Assembly (NCBI RefSeq): GCF_016743815.1
Contig: NZ_CP061035.1
Coordinates: 3,852,663-3,916,662 of the forward strand
Reading direction: 5' to 3'
Length of the DNA stretch: 64,000 bases
Source: Sphingomonas aliaeris
GTDB lineage: Bacteria > Pseudomonadota > Alphaproteobacteria > Sphingomonadales > Sphingomonadaceae
This document shows positions 16,612 through 25,534 of this stretch, piece by piece. The position numbers were made by a program, and so were the translations under genes. Numbering within the stretch: position 1 is the stretch's first letter; each line of letters opens with the position of its first letter. Below the pieces are notes generated by a model that saw only the letters and a list, made by a program, of their open reading frames with translations, was not told the DNA's origin and made no database searches.

Positions 16612-16815
16612 TTACTTGAGCCCGTAAGGCGCCCACGCCTTAACGGTGGCCGTATCGGCCTTCGACAGCACCTTGGTGCCGCGGTTCTGGCGGATATACT
16701 TGCTGTTGTGGCTGATCAGGCGGTGGCGCTTGCCGGCAACGCCATGCTTCAGCAGGCCGCTGGCGGTGAGCTTGAAGCGCTTCTTCACGCCGCTCTTCGT
16801 TTTCAGTTTGGGCAT
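16612..16815 (-). CDS. rpmI: 50S ribosomal protein L35
   Basis: 67 residues with the L35 hallmark MPKLKTKSGVKKRFKLTASG and a KHGVAGKRHRL turn, ending APYGLK. It is a small basic large-subunit protein, first gene of the rpmI-rplT pair. An AAAGGA ribosome-binding site is visible just upstream on the minus strand. Confidence 0.97.
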   Translation of the reverse strand: MPKLKTKSGVKKRFKLTASGLLKHGVAGKRHRLISHNSKYIRQNRGTKVLSKADTATVKAWAPYGLK

Positions 16816-16997
16816 TTTCGTCCTTTCAAAATCGCGGGCGCTTATGAATAGCCACGGCAGCCCATACCGGCCGGACCATTCCTCTTACTCGCGGAGAAGT
16901 CGGGGCGCTTAGCCGGGCGTTCCCCGAAAAGCAAGATGGGGTGCGCGAAAAGCGGGGGGCGGGAACGATTCATATCGCCCACGCGCTTGCATGCCCG

Positions 16998-19148
16998 ATG
17001 ACCGATGTGTCCGAAACCGGAACCACGCCGCCCATGACGGCTCCTGATCCGGCAAGTGCGCCGGTTGCGGAGCCGCGCTGGTATAAGCGACGCTATCGCG
17101 GGGCGACCCCGCTCGGCTGGCTACGGCGCGTGTTGCTTACGCTGCTGGCGCTGATCGCCGCCGTCTGGCTGATCCTGTTCATCACCAAGGGACGGTTCCT
17201 GAAATCGACGTTCGAGCGGGTCACCGGATCGCTGACGAATCGCACGGTGACGGTGCGCGGCGACTTCCAGCTGTATTTCGCGCCGTTCGATATCAAGTTC
17301 CTGGCCGAGGGGATCACCATCTCGAACCCCGCCTGGGCGACTCGGCCCAACCTGTTCGAGGCGAAGCGGATCGATACGCGAATCGCGCCGCTGTCGCTGA
17401 TCTGGGGCAGAAGGCGGATGCGTTGGCTGGACCTGACCGATGCGGCGATCGATCTGGAATGGAACGACGCGCACGACACAAACACCTGGACGTTCAGCGA
17501 GAAGAAGGGCGGCAAGCGGCTGGAATTCCCGATCATCGGACGGGCGACCGTCGCTGGGACGACGCTCCGCTATCTTGATTCGCGGTTGCGGCTGGAGACG
17601 GACCTGAAGTTCCAGACGATCACGTCGCGCGACGCGAAGATCGCCGACGCGGTGCATTTCACGGGCAAGGGCACGATACGCCAGACGCCGTTCCGGCTGT
17701 CGGGTGCGTTGATGTCGCCGAACGCGACCGTGGCGCGGGGCGAGAACAAGCTGGTGATGCGGGCGTTCGCCGCGAACAACCAGATCGACGTGACCGGCAC
17801 GCTGCCGAGCATCGCCGAGATCGAGGGTGTTCCGCTGGCCGTGACCGCGCGCGGCAGCAACGTCGCGGAGTTGTTGCAGATCATCGGGGTCGTGACGCCC
17901 GATACGCGGAACTACCGGCTGAAGGCGCAACTGATAAAGACCGGGATCGACTATGCCTTTACCGGGCTGACCGGGCGGTTCGGCGACAGCGACGTGGCGG
18001 GGCGGTTCACCGTCAGCCAGACCGAGCCGAAGGTGTATATCGATGCGACGCTGACCACCCGGCGGCTGGACATCATCGATGTCGCGCCGTTCATCGGCTA
18101 CAATCCCGATATCGTCGCGACCAAGGGTGCGATCGCAGCCGCCGCTGCAACGGGCGCGGCGCCGGCCCGGGTGATGCCCGACGCGCCGTTGAATATCGAG
18201 GCGATGAAGGCGTTCGACGCGGACCTGAAATGGCGCGTGGGCATCGTGCGATCGAAGAACGTTCCGATATCGAACATCGCGCTGACGCTGAAGCTTAAGG
18301 ATCGCGTGCTGACGCTGTCGCCGCTGACGATGACGATGTCGCGCGGCGACGTTGCGGCCGACGTGAAGATCGATACCCGCCGCCGCCCCGCGCACACGAT
18401 GTACGATATCCGGCTGGCTTCGACTCCGATGGGACGGTTGCTTGCCGGGTTCGGCGTGGCCGAGGCGGGGACGACGGGGACGATCAAGGGTCGCGTCCAG
18501 CTAGTCGGTGACGGCGACACGATCCACGATTCGCTGAGCAGCGCGAACGGGCGGATCGCCTTCACGATGCCGCAGGGTACGTTCTGGACGCGCAACGTGC
18601 AGCTTGCCGAACTGGATATCGGTACGTTCGTGCAGAAGCTGATCCAGGACAAGTTGAAGAAGCCCGTGACGATCAATTGCGGCGCGGTCGCCTTCACCGT
18701 GCGGGGCGGCGTTGCCGCGGCGGACCCGATCCTGATCGATACGGAGAAGAACGTGATCGCCGGGCGCGGCGGGTTCAGTTTCCGTACCGAAGCGCTCGAC
18801 CTGGCGTTCCGGGCGGATGGGAAGAAGTTCAGCCTGTTCTCCGGCCAGTCGCCGGTCGGCGTGGGCGGCTATTTTTCCGCGCCGCGGATCAATCCGATCA
18901 GCCCGGAATTACTGACGCGTGCCGGGGCCGGTATCGGGCTGGGACTGGTGGCGACGCCGATCGGTGCGGTGCTGGCGTTCGTCGATATCGGCGATGCGAA
19001 GGCGGCGGCGTGTGGGCCGGTGCTGGCGGGCGCGACGGCGGCGCAGCAGCGCACGACCGATGGCAAGCCGCGCAAGGATGTGGGGAACGGAAAGGCGACG
19101 GTCGGGCAGCCGGAAGAGAAGAAAAAGAAGTTCCTCGGGATATTCTGA
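16998..19148 (+). CDS. AsmA family protein
   Basis: 716 residues. One membrane anchor (WLRRVLLTLLALIAAVWLILFI) near residues 50-70 follows a short Pro-rich cytoplasmic tail. The long periplasmic part starts with the AsmA N-terminal motif (TGRxxx-like RTVTVRGDFQLYFAPFDIKFLAEGITISNPAWATRPNLFEAKRID written here as overlapping segments RTVTVRGDFQLYF and ITISNPAW) and ends in a repeat-rich AsmA_2 domain. AsmA-like proteins are thought to bridge the periplasm and move phospholipids to the outer membrane. Several starts are possible; 16998 is a compromise, with 16941 and 17034 as alternatives, because no clear Shine-Dalgarno is visible. Confidence 0.85.
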   Translation: MTDVSETGTTPPMTAPDPASAPVAEPRWYKRRYRGATPLGWLRRVLLTLLALIAAVWLILFITKGRFLKSTFERVTGSLTNRTVTVRGDFQLYFAPFDIKFLAEGITISNPAWATRPNLFEAKRIDTRIAPLSLIWGRRRMRWLDLTDAAIDLEWNDAHDTNTWTFSEKKGGKRLEFPIIGRATVAGTTLRYLDSRLRLETDLKFQTITSRDAKIADAVHFTGKGTIRQTPFRLSGALMSPNATVARGENKLVMRAFAANNQIDVTGTLPSIAEIEGVPLAVTARGSNVAELLQIIGVVTPDTRNYRLKAQLIKTGIDYAFTGLTGRFGDSDVAGRFTVSQTEPKVYIDATLTTRRLDIIDVAPFIGYNPDIVATKGAIAAAAATGAAPARVMPDAPLNIEAMKAFDADLKWRVGIVRSKNVPISNIALTLKLKDRVLTLSPLTMTMSRGDVAADVKIDTRRRPAHTMYDIRLASTPMGRLLAGFGVAEAGTTGTIKGRVQLVGDGDTIHDSLSSANGRIAFTMPQGTFWTRNVQLAELDIGTFVQKLIQDKLKKPVTINCGAVAFTVRGGVAAADPILIDTEKNVIAGRGGFSFRTEALDLAFRADGKKFSLFSGQSPVGVGGYFSAPRINPISPELLTRAGAGIGLGLVATPIGAVLAFVDIGDAKAAACGPVLAGATAAQQRTTDGKPRKDVGNGKATVGQPEEKKKKFLGIF

Positions 19149-19162
19149 GGCGGGGTTTACGG

Positions 19163-19564
19163 TTACCCGCTTCCCCGTATCGGCCGTGTCGAATCCAATA
19201 CGCTGCACGCTTCTTCCAGCGCCACGGCGACCAACGCCCCGATCGCATAAGCGACGAAGTCTTCCGGTACGAAGGTCGTCCCCAAGATCGTTCGGGCGAA
19301 GGCGTTGTGGCCGAAGCCGATGCGATCGACGAGGTGGAAATACTGGCCGACCTCGACTGCGCAGGCGAACAGGAACGCGGCCAGTGCCGCCGCTCGCACG
19401 CCGAGGCGCGTGACGGCGCGGATCGCGGTGTAGACCATGATCACGACGATGCTGTCGCCGGCATAGGGCCGGATCACCGCGTCATGGACGAACAGGGCGA
19501 TTGCCACCTCGACCAGAAACAGGACGAACGTCGCCGCAACGTAAAACCAGCGGCGGCGATTCAT
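19163..19564 (-). CDS. DUF2809 membrane protein
   Basis: 133 residues with four predicted membrane segments. The stretch HDAVIRPYAGDSIVVIMVYT followed by LFACAVEVGQYFHLVDRIG is the DUF2809 signature. The function is unknown. It starts four bases after the hisN-like stop on the same strand, so both are probably one transcript. Confidence 0.82.
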   Translation of the reverse strand: MNRRRWFYVAATFVLFLVEVAIALFVHDAVIRPYAGDSIVVIMVYTAIRAVTRLGVRAAALAAFLFACAVEVGQYFHLVDRIGFGHNAFARTILGTTFVPEDFVAYAIGALVAVALEEACSVLDSTRPIRGSG

Positions 19565-19568
19565 CCGA

Positions 19569-20351
19569 TCAGTGGCCGCGACAGGCGAGGGCTTCGATGA
19601 TCTCCTCGACGCGCGCCGAATCGCCCGAAGCGATGACCTCGCCTACGCTGTCCGCAGTGAGCGGATCGCCCGCCCAGTCGCAGACCCGGCCGCCGGCGCC
19701 CTCGATCACGGGGGCGAGCGCGGCGAAATCGTGGATCTTCAGGTTCGCCTCGACCACGATGTCCATCCAGCCGCTGGCGACGCATCCGTAATTGTAGCAG
19801 TCGCCGCCCAGCACCGTGCTCATCACTGCACCGTCGAGATGTTCGAATGCGTGCAACTGGCTGTCATCGAATGCGGCGGGGGATGTCGTGCCGAGCAAAG
19901 CCTTGGCGAGATCGGGGCAGCGGCGCGTGGCGGCGGGCGCGCCGTTGAACAGGGTCGGCTGCCCCATCACGCCGAGCCAGCGTTCCTTGAGAATCGGCTG
20001 GTCGATCACGCCGAGCATCGGCCAGCCTTCGACCATCAGCGCGATCAGCGTGCCGAAGATCGGGCGACCGGAGATGAAGGCGCGCGTGCCGTCGATCGGA
20101 TCGAGCACCCAGGCGCGGCCGGACCGGCCTTCCTTCACGCCATATTCCTCCCCGATGATCGCGTCGTCGGGATAGGCGCGTTCGATCAGTGCGCGCATCG
20201 CCGCCTCCGCCGCGCGATCCGCGAGCGTCACGGGCGACGCGTCGTCCTTCGCCTCCAGCCCGTGAGCGTTGCGGAAATACGGACGGATCGCGGCGCCGGC
20301 GGCGTCGGCGAGCTGACCGGCAAAGGCGATTTCTGGACTGGAACTGCGCAT
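19569..20351 (-). CDS. hisN: Inositol monophosphatase family protein, histidinol-phosphatase type
   Basis: 260 residues. Metal-binding motifs are intact: DDASPVTLADRAAE, then GEEYG with the catalytic Glu, WVLDPIDGTRAFISG (motif A) and, near the end, VVEANLKIHDFAALAPVIEGAGG (motif B). The DDASPVT and KIHDFAAL wording is closer to HisN-type L-histidinol-phosphate phosphatases than to SuhB. It would complete histidine synthesis or dephosphorylate a related sugar phosphate in the cytoplasm. Precise substrate is inferred. Confidence 0.85.
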   Translation of the reverse strand: MRSSSPEIAFAGQLADAAGAAIRPYFRNAHGLEAKDDASPVTLADRAAEAAMRALIERAYPDDAIIGEEYGVKEGRSGRAWVLDPIDGTRAFISGRPIFGTLIALMVEGWPMLGVIDQPILKERWLGVMGQPTLFNGAPAATRRCPDLAKALLGTTSPAAFDDSQLHAFEHLDGAVMSTVLGGDCYNYGCVASGWMDIVVEANLKIHDFAALAPVIEGAGGRVCDWAGDPLTADSVGEVIASGDSARVEEIIEALACRGH

Positions 20352-20599
20352 GCCGACTGCCTAGCCGCCGCGCGCCGCACTTGCCACCCCGGCGATGCCG
20401 TCATCGTAGCGATTGCCGTTGGGCGACGGCTGCGGCATGGGATGGTTCGCGCGATACTAATCAGCCTCGTAACGACCTGTCCGATGGGTCCGCATACGGC
20501 TTATTAGCAGTTCGGTTCTATCACGGGGCATGTGAAAGGGCAGGATATCGCGCCGCGTCCGGGGGGACGTGATCGTGAATTCGATCGCCAAGGGGCACG

Positions 20600-21619
20600 A
20601 TGAAGACGGCGAATCCACTCTACAGGACCGGCACCGCAAAGGGCTCTGACGATCTGTTCGCGCGGATCGGTGAATTCCTGTGGGAGCAGCGCCTGAGCCC
20701 CGACCCGCAGCATTACGCCTTCGCCTATCGCATCATGACCGACCGGAACAGCGCGCTGGCCAAGGCGGTGGCGACGATTACCGATGGCGGCGTGCGGCTG
20801 TCGCGCGGCGATATCGAGAAACTGGGCGGCACGGTCGCACCGTCCGCGACCGAGGCGGCGGCGGCGCGCGAGAAGAATGACGGGCTCGTCGCGAAGACGC
20901 AGATGCAGGTCGACGGCTTCACCGACATGGTCGTGGCGATGCGTGCCGAGACGGAGGATTTCGGACGCAACCTTGCCGCAAGCGCCGATGCGATGCGCAA
21001 CGCCGCCGCCGTGCCGGACGATGTGGTCCGGTTGACCGGCGCGATGCTCGAGCGGGTCCGCACGGCGGAAAGCCGGCTGGAAGCGGCGACGCACGAGGCG
21101 ACGGAATTGCGCGCCAAGCTTGAAGAGGCCCGCGACAATGCCCGGCGCGACCCGCTGACCGACCTGCCCAACCGCCGCGCGTTCGAGGAAGCATTCGCGG
21201 CCGGCGTGGCGAAGGGCGAGCGGATGTGCATCGCGGTGTGCGACGTCGATCATTTCAAGCAGGTCAACGACCGGTTCGGCCATGCGGTGGGCGACCGGGT
21301 GCTGAAGGCGATCGCCGAGGCGCTGACGAGCACGTGCAGCGGTCATGTGGTGGCGCGCTATGGCGGCGAGGAATTCGCCATCCTGTTCACCGGGATCGAG
21401 CGTGTCGCTGCGCTGGATACGCTGGAGCTGGCGCGCAAGGCGGTGGCGGCCAAGCGATATCGACTGCGCGAGTCGGACCAGCCGCTGGGCGAGGTGACCT
21501 TCTCGGCCGGATTGACCTGCGCCGAAGAGGGCGAGGGGCTGGGCACCGTGTTCGGGCGGTCCGACAAGCTGCTATACGCGGCGAAACATGCGGGGCGGAA
21601 CCAGATCCAGATCGGCTGA
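20600..21619 (+). CDS. Diguanylate cyclase (GGDEF domain protein)
   Basis: 339 residues. The N-terminal half (1-165) is a helical region with no recognised sensor and no membrane segment. The GGDEF domain begins near residue 175 (DPLTDLPNRRAFEEAFAAG), has DVDHFKQVNDRFGHAVGDRVL and the active-site signature YGGEEF near residues 254-259. It makes cyclic di-GMP from two GTP. The usual RxxD inhibitory site five residues before the signature is absent (SGHVVARYGGEEF), so product inhibition through that site is not expected. It is monocistronic by spacing. Confidence 0.92.
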   Translation: MKTANPLYRTGTAKGSDDLFARIGEFLWEQRLSPDPQHYAFAYRIMTDRNSALAKAVATITDGGVRLSRGDIEKLGGTVAPSATEAAAAREKNDGLVAKTQMQVDGFTDMVVAMRAETEDFGRNLAASADAMRNAAAVPDDVVRLTGAMLERVRTAESRLEAATHEATELRAKLEEARDNARRDPLTDLPNRRAFEEAFAAGVAKGERMCIAVCDVDHFKQVNDRFGHAVGDRVLKAIAEALTSTCSGHVVARYGGEEFAILFTGIERVAALDTLELARKAVAAKRYRLRESDQPLGEVTFSAGLTCAEEGEGLGTVFGRSDKLLYAAKHAGRNQIQIG

Positions 21620-21800
21620 CCCCGCCGGCGCCAACACTTGGTGATAATTCCAACGGAAGTTGGCGTGTCGTGCGATGGCTGTTCGCGGGCCGAAGCGAAA
21701 GTCTAGCTTTTCCGCCGTTTTCGAAACTGGCACGGTCCCTGCATGATCCCTGGCATCGGCGGCTGGATGGTCCGGCCCGCCGCACCAAGGAGTAAACATC

Positions 21801-21911
21801 ATGTCGTTCCACTTCGAATCCGCCCAGCGTGTCGCCGTTTCGCTCGTCGCATCCTTGTTCGTCGCTGCCGTGATGATCAGCGCAGCCGTCCCCGTCCTTC
21901 CGGTCGCCTGA
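21801..21911 (+). CDS. 36-residue conserved small membrane-associated protein
   Basis: MSFHFESAQRVAVSLVASLF then a hydrophobic VAAVMISAAVPVLPVA. A consensus ribosome-binding site AAGGAG lies nine bases upstream, and the stop is TGA at 21909. One hydrophobic segment covers residues 10-30. Very similar very short proteins (MSFxFETAQRxAV type) recur in sphingomonads, from memory, with unknown function. The excellent RBS and the fact that it stands alone in an otherwise empty 390-bp gap support it being real. Confidence 0.7.
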   Translation: MSFHFESAQRVAVSLVASLFVAAVMISAAVPVLPVA

Positions 21912-22015
21912 CCGGAACGACGCGCTGGAATATCCCTTCGCCGAATCCGCGCGCTTCCGTCGCCGGAACGGTCTATATCCTGCGCCGGGCACCACGCCCG
22001 GCAAGGATCGATGCG

Positions 22016-22141
22016 ATGGCCAAGGGACAGAAGAAGACGAACAAGGAAGTGCGCAAGCCGAAGGCCGAGAAGGTCAAGGCGATCGCCGCGAACAGTTCGA
22101 CGAAGAACAAGGCCGTCGACATGGTCACGATCAAAAGCTGA
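22016..22141 (+). CDS. 41-residue lysine-rich small protein
   Basis: MAKGQKKTNKEVRKPKAEKV then KAIAANSSTKNKAVDMVTIKS. It is highly basic (about a third Lys/Arg) and probably nucleic-acid associated. GGCAAGGATCG upstream provides a weak ribosome-binding site. It is six bases before the PhnA-like gene and probably in the same transcript. Similar Lys-rich mini-proteins occur widely in alphaproteobacteria; function is unknown. Confidence 0.65.
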   Translation: MAKGQKKTNKEVRKPKAEKVKAIAANSSTKNKAVDMVTIKS

Positions 22142-22147
22142 TCGCAG

Positions 22148-22450
22148 ATGGCCGACGACGAAGACAGCTACATCTATGACGAAGCGACTGGCGAATGGGT
22201 CGTCGCGTCCGACGCGGAAGCGGCATCCGATACGGGTGTCGTGGTGCGGGACGCGGTGGGCAACGTGCTGGTCGATGGCGACCAGGTGACGTTGATCAAG
22301 GACCTGACCGTCAAGGGTGCGGGCCAGACGCTGAAGCGGGGTACGCTGATCAAGTCGATCCGCCTGACCGGCGACGCACAGGAGATCGATTGCCGGTATG
22401 ACGGCATCAAGGGCCTCGTGCTGCGGGCCGAGTTCGTCAAGAAACGCTGA
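22148..22450 (+). CDS. PhnA/YjdM-like protein
   Basis: 100 residues. The C-terminal 68 residues match the PhnA (alkylphosphonate utilisation operon protein, YjdM) SH3-like domain: VRDAVGNVLVDGDQVTLIKD, LTVKGAGQTLKRGTLIKSIRL and GIKGLVLRAEFVKK. The N-terminal zinc ribbon of longer PhnA proteins is replaced by an acidic stretch. The name is historical; a phosphonate role is not implied and there are no phn genes nearby. It lies six bases before ung. Confidence 0.82.
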   Translation: MADDEDSYIYDEATGEWVVASDAEAASDTGVVVRDAVGNVLVDGDQVTLIKDLTVKGAGQTLKRGTLIKSIRLTGDAQEIDCRYDGIKGLVLRAEFVKKR

Positions 22451-22456
22451 GCGCAG

Positions 22457-23168
22457 ATGATGGCGGAGACCGTGATCGGGCCGGGCGGCGGCTGGCGCGA
22501 TGTGCTGGGGGCCGAGTTCGAGCAGCCGTACATGGCGGCGCTCGACGCGTTCCTGGCGAGCGAGAACGCGGCGGGGAAGCAGGTGTTTCCGCCCCCGGCG
22601 AACCGGCTCCGGGCGCTGGACCTGACGCCGCCGGACGAGGTGCGCGTCGTCATATTGGGGCAGGATCCGTATCACGGCGCGGGGCAGGCGCACGGGCTGT
22701 GTTTCTCCGTGCAACCCGACGTGCGGACGCCGCCGAGCCTTGCCAATATCTATAAGGAGATCGAGGCGGATCTGGGCCTACCTAAGCCGCGGCACGGCTT
22801 CCTCGAACATTGGGCGCGGCAGGGCGTGCTGCTGCTGAACACCGTGCTGACGGTGGAGATGGGGCAGGCCGCGTCGCATCGGGGCAAGGGGTGGGAGCGT
22901 TTCACCGATGCGGTGATCGCCGCGGTCGATGCCGGGCCGAAGCCGGTCGTCTTCATGCTGTGGGGCAATCATGCGCAGAAGAAGGCTGCGCTGATCCATG
23001 ACGTTACACATGGCGGGCGGCATCTGGTGCTGACCGCGGCGCACCCGTCGCCTTTGTCGGCGTATAATGGCTTTTTTCGGCAGCCGGCATTTCTCCAAGG
23101 CGAATGCGTTTCTGGAGGCGCAGGGGCGCGGTGCGATCGACTGGGCGGTGCCGGACGTGGCGGGATGA
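22457..23168 (+). pseudogene. ung: Uracil-DNA glycosylase (family 1), frameshifted near the 3' end
   Basis: The family-1 motifs are complete: catalytic water-activating [20 protein letters not shown], uracil-binding [10 protein letters not shown] and the [12 protein letters not shown] loop. Directly after NGFF, a run of six T (23072-23077) shifts the frame. With five T the expected end [19 protein letters not shown], then [10 protein letters not shown], appears and stops at 23168, overlapping the DUF1810 start by ATGA. As written, the frame runs on into DUF1810, giving a false 383-residue fusion. Ung removes uracil from DNA. A single-base sequencing error is the simplest explanation. Confidence 0.9.
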
Positions 23169-23608
23169 GCGGGCTGGAGCGGTTCGTGACGGCGCAGGAC
23201 GGCGTCCATGCGGAGGCGCTGGAGGAACTGTGCGAGGGGCGGAAGCGGAGCCACTGGATGTGGTTCGTCTTTCCGCAGATCGCCGGTCTGGGGATAAGCC
23301 CGACGGCGCAACATTATGCGATCCGCGACGTGGCGGAGGCGCAGGCGTATCTGGCGCATCCGGTGTTGGGGCCGCGATTGATCGAGAGCGTGGAAGCGAT
23401 ACTCGGCTGGGCGGGGCGGCGATCGGCGGTCGCGATTCTGGGCGACACGGATGCGATGAAGCTTCGGTCGTGTTGTACGCTTTTCGAGGTGGCGGGGTTC
23501 GAGGCGGCGGGGTCCGACCTGGGAGCCGGATCGCCGGTGTTCGCGGCGTGTCTGGACGGGTTCTTCGACGGGCGGCGGGATGCGGCGACGATCGGGCTGC
23601 TCGGATGA
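23165..23608 (+). CDS. DUF1810 family protein
   Basis: 147 residues, the usual size. Signatures are [47 protein letters not shown] and a C-terminal [22 protein letters not shown]1810 proteins are alpha-helical and of unknown function; some are fused to or associated with calpastatin-like annotations. The ATG overlaps the true ung stop (ATGA), suggesting coupled translation of ung and this gene. Confidence 0.88.
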   Translation: MSGLERFVTAQDGVHAEALEELCEGRKRSHWMWFVFPQIAGLGISPTAQHYAIRDVAEAQAYLAHPVLGPRLIESVEAILGWAGRRSAVAILGDTDAMKLRSCCTLFEVAGFEAAGSDLGAGSPVFAACLDGFFDGRRDAATIGLLG

Positions 23609-23671
23609 TCGCCTGACGCGGCGGGAGCGAAGTGCGTGCTGGCACGTTCCCCGTCGCACAGGAGAACAAAG

Positions 23672-24121
23672 ATGCCCAAGACGCTGACCGACATCGCAGA
23701 AGCGATGAAGCAGATCGATTTCACGATGCTGTCCACCCGGACCGAGAACGGGATGATCGGCGCTCGCCCGATGAGCAACAATCGCGAGGTCGATTATGAC
23801 GGCGCGAGCTGGTATTTCACCACCGACGACACGCGGATGGTGGACGATATCGCCGCGGACCCGAACGTATCGCTCAGCTTCCAGAGCAAGGCCGGGCTGC
23901 TCGGCATGCGCCCGTTCTTCATCGCGATAGAAGGACGCGCGGTGCTGATCCGCGACAAGGCGTTGTTCGAGGACCATTGGACGAGCGGGCTCGACCGCTG
24001 GTTCCCGCAAGGCGTCGACACGCCGGGCCTCGTCCTGATCAAGGTCGAAGGCGTCCGCGCGCATTACTGGGACGGCGAGGATGAAGGCGAACTGGTGCTG
24101 AAGCCGGACCTGGCGGCCTGA
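23672..24121 (+). CDS. Pyridoxamine 5'-phosphate oxidase-fold (general stress) protein
   Basis: 149 residues of the split-barrel flavin-binding fold, general stress protein 26 branch: IDFTMLSTRTENGMIGARPM, then ASWYFTTDDTRMVDDIAADP with VSLSFQS and FIAIEGRAVLIRDK. A good AGGAGAA site precedes the ATG at 23672. The family binds FMN or F420-like cofactors; this branch is linked to stress survival and its substrate is unknown. It is 63 bases after DUF1810 and may belong to the same transcript. Confidence 0.85.
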   Translation: MPKTLTDIAEAMKQIDFTMLSTRTENGMIGARPMSNNREVDYDGASWYFTTDDTRMVDDIAADPNVSLSFQSKAGLLGMRPFFIAIEGRAVLIRDKALFEDHWTSGLDRWFPQGVDTPGLVLIKVEGVRAHYWDGEDEGELVLKPDLAA

Positions 24122-24235
24122 TCAGAAGGGGCGGGGGCGCGGTTCGAACGCTGCGCCGCTCCTCCGAAGTTCACACAAGTTCACACGGTATCGGCAGGTC
24201 CTGGAGCAGTATGGCATAAGGTCATTCCAACTCTA

Positions 24236-24305
24236 CCGTTCGTCCTGAGCTTGTCGAAGGGCGGGCAGTCTAGGAAAGGTGCTTCGACAGGCTCAGCACG
24301 AACGG
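24236..24305. repeat. 70-bp palindromic intergenic repeat, copy 2
   Basis: It begins CCGTTCGTCCTGAGCTTG and ends GGCTCAGCACGAACGG, the same length and near-identical arms as 1736-1805, with a different centre. It marks the left side of the accessory island at 24-28 kb. Confidence 0.85.
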
Positions 24306-24359
24306 ATCGTTTTCACGTCATCGCGCTCTCGCCGCCCGTGTGACGCTTGCCTCCGAGCG

Positions 24360-25409
24360 TCAGTCCGGTCCCTCGCCTTCGTCGTCTTCGTTTTCGGAGA
24401 CGCAGGGATAATAGCCAAGGATCTCGGCCCATTGGTCCAGATCGAAACCGTCATCGTCGTCGTCGTCGAAGTCTGCCTCTTCGCTGTCCGGATCATCTTC
24501 ACCTTGCTCTGCGGTCAGGCCGCGCTTCGCCAGTTCCAGTTCGGCCTCGAATTGAGGGCCGAGTCCTTCATGTGGAGCATCATCCGCGTTTTGCAGATCG
24601 GCGGGCAATTTACCGTTATCGGCGCGCGCGATGTATAACTCCAGCCGACCTGGATCGAGCGTCGCGGCCGGATCGGCCGGGGGCACGGGGCCGAGCCGTG
24701 CGAGCGCATCGTCCACCGCGATCGGTACCGGCGCGGTGGCGGATATGGCGGGCATGGCGCGATCGCGATGGAGATCGCCGTAGCGGTCGGGAAGATGCTT
24801 GCGGAGAAGAAACATCATCATCGCGTCGCTCTGGCGGAAACGGCGGCCGATGACGCGACCCTCCCGACAAAATACCGGCTCCTCCGATCCGTGGACGGCG
24901 CGCTCGAACGCCGCATCGACCAGTGCCAGCGCGGCCTGATGGATCGCCGCATCCCAGGCCGCGGCGAACGCCTTGCCCTCCGGCGCGCGACGCAGACGAT
25001 AGGCGCTGGAGGGGGACATGCCGGCAAGGGTGGCGGCGGTGCGGACGCTGCCGGTATCGGCAAGGTGCCCGATGAAACTGCGCTGCCGCTCCGGCCCCCA
25101 GCCGTCGACCCGCCGCGCGCGGGCGACTGGCACCCAGTCATAGGCACCCGGATCGAAACCGTTGGCGTCGAGCGCGGTGCCTGGCGCGGGGGTGTCGGGC
25201 TCACAGGCGGGTTCGGGTGGAGCCGGCGGGATCGTCGCCGGCGGTGTCGCGGAGGGGAGCACGGTGCGGAGTGGCGGCGTGAACGTATCGTCCACCGGAT
25301 CGGGCGCCGGATCGGCGGCCGGACGGTGCGGCGTGCGCGCCGGCTTTGGAGCTGCGGGGACGCTTCGGCCAGCGGCGGAAGCGCGGTTGCGGGTTGGTTT
25401 GCTTGCCAT
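24360..25409 (-). CDS. HTH-containing protein, terminase small-subunit-like
   Basis: 349 residues. A basic, Pro/Ala-rich N-terminus (about 1-90) precedes a conserved core: GFDPGAYDWVPVARARR, RQRSFIGHLADTGSVRTAAT with a helix-turn-helix (TLAGMSPSSAYRLRR), AAWDAAIHQAALALVDAAFE, EEPVFCREGRVIGRRF and FLLRKHLPDRYG. The C-terminus is strongly acidic (DDDDDDGFDLDQW). The core resembles uncharacterised sphingomonad proteins and the DNA-binding domain of phage terminase small subunits. The start MASKPTR is the first ATG giving a basic N-terminus; an in-frame ATG at 25487 is possible but overlaps the parD promoter. Function unknown. Confidence 0.7.
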   Translation of the reverse strand: MASKPTRNRASAAGRSVPAAPKPARTPHRPAADPAPDPVDDTFTPPLRTVLPSATPPATIPPAPPEPACEPDTPAPGTALDANGFDPGAYDWVPVARARRVDGWGPERQRSFIGHLADTGSVRTAATLAGMSPSSAYRLRRAPEGKAFAAAWDAAIHQAALALVDAAFERAVHGSEEPVFCREGRVIGRRFRQSDAMMMFLLRKHLPDRYGDLHRDRAMPAISATAPVPIAVDDALARLGPVPPADPAATLDPGRLELYIARADNGKLPADLQNADDAPHEGLGPQFEAELELAKRGLTAEQGEDDPDSEEADFDDDDDDGFDLDQWAEILGYYPCVSENEDDEGEGPD

Positions 25410-25534
25410 CCACGAGCGTGGAGCAAAGCATTTCCAAATAGGACAGAGGGAAGTTTGGGGTTTCGTGGGCATGTGGCGTTCGGGCATCCGTCGCCGCGCT
25501 TGTCAGAAATAGCGCAGAATCGTATTGATGCCGG

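Noticed and set aside
23072..23077. Programmed frameshift in ung
   Set aside because: No downstream pseudoknot or stop geometry typical of programmed shifting, and similar homopolymer breaks occur in several unrelated genes here.
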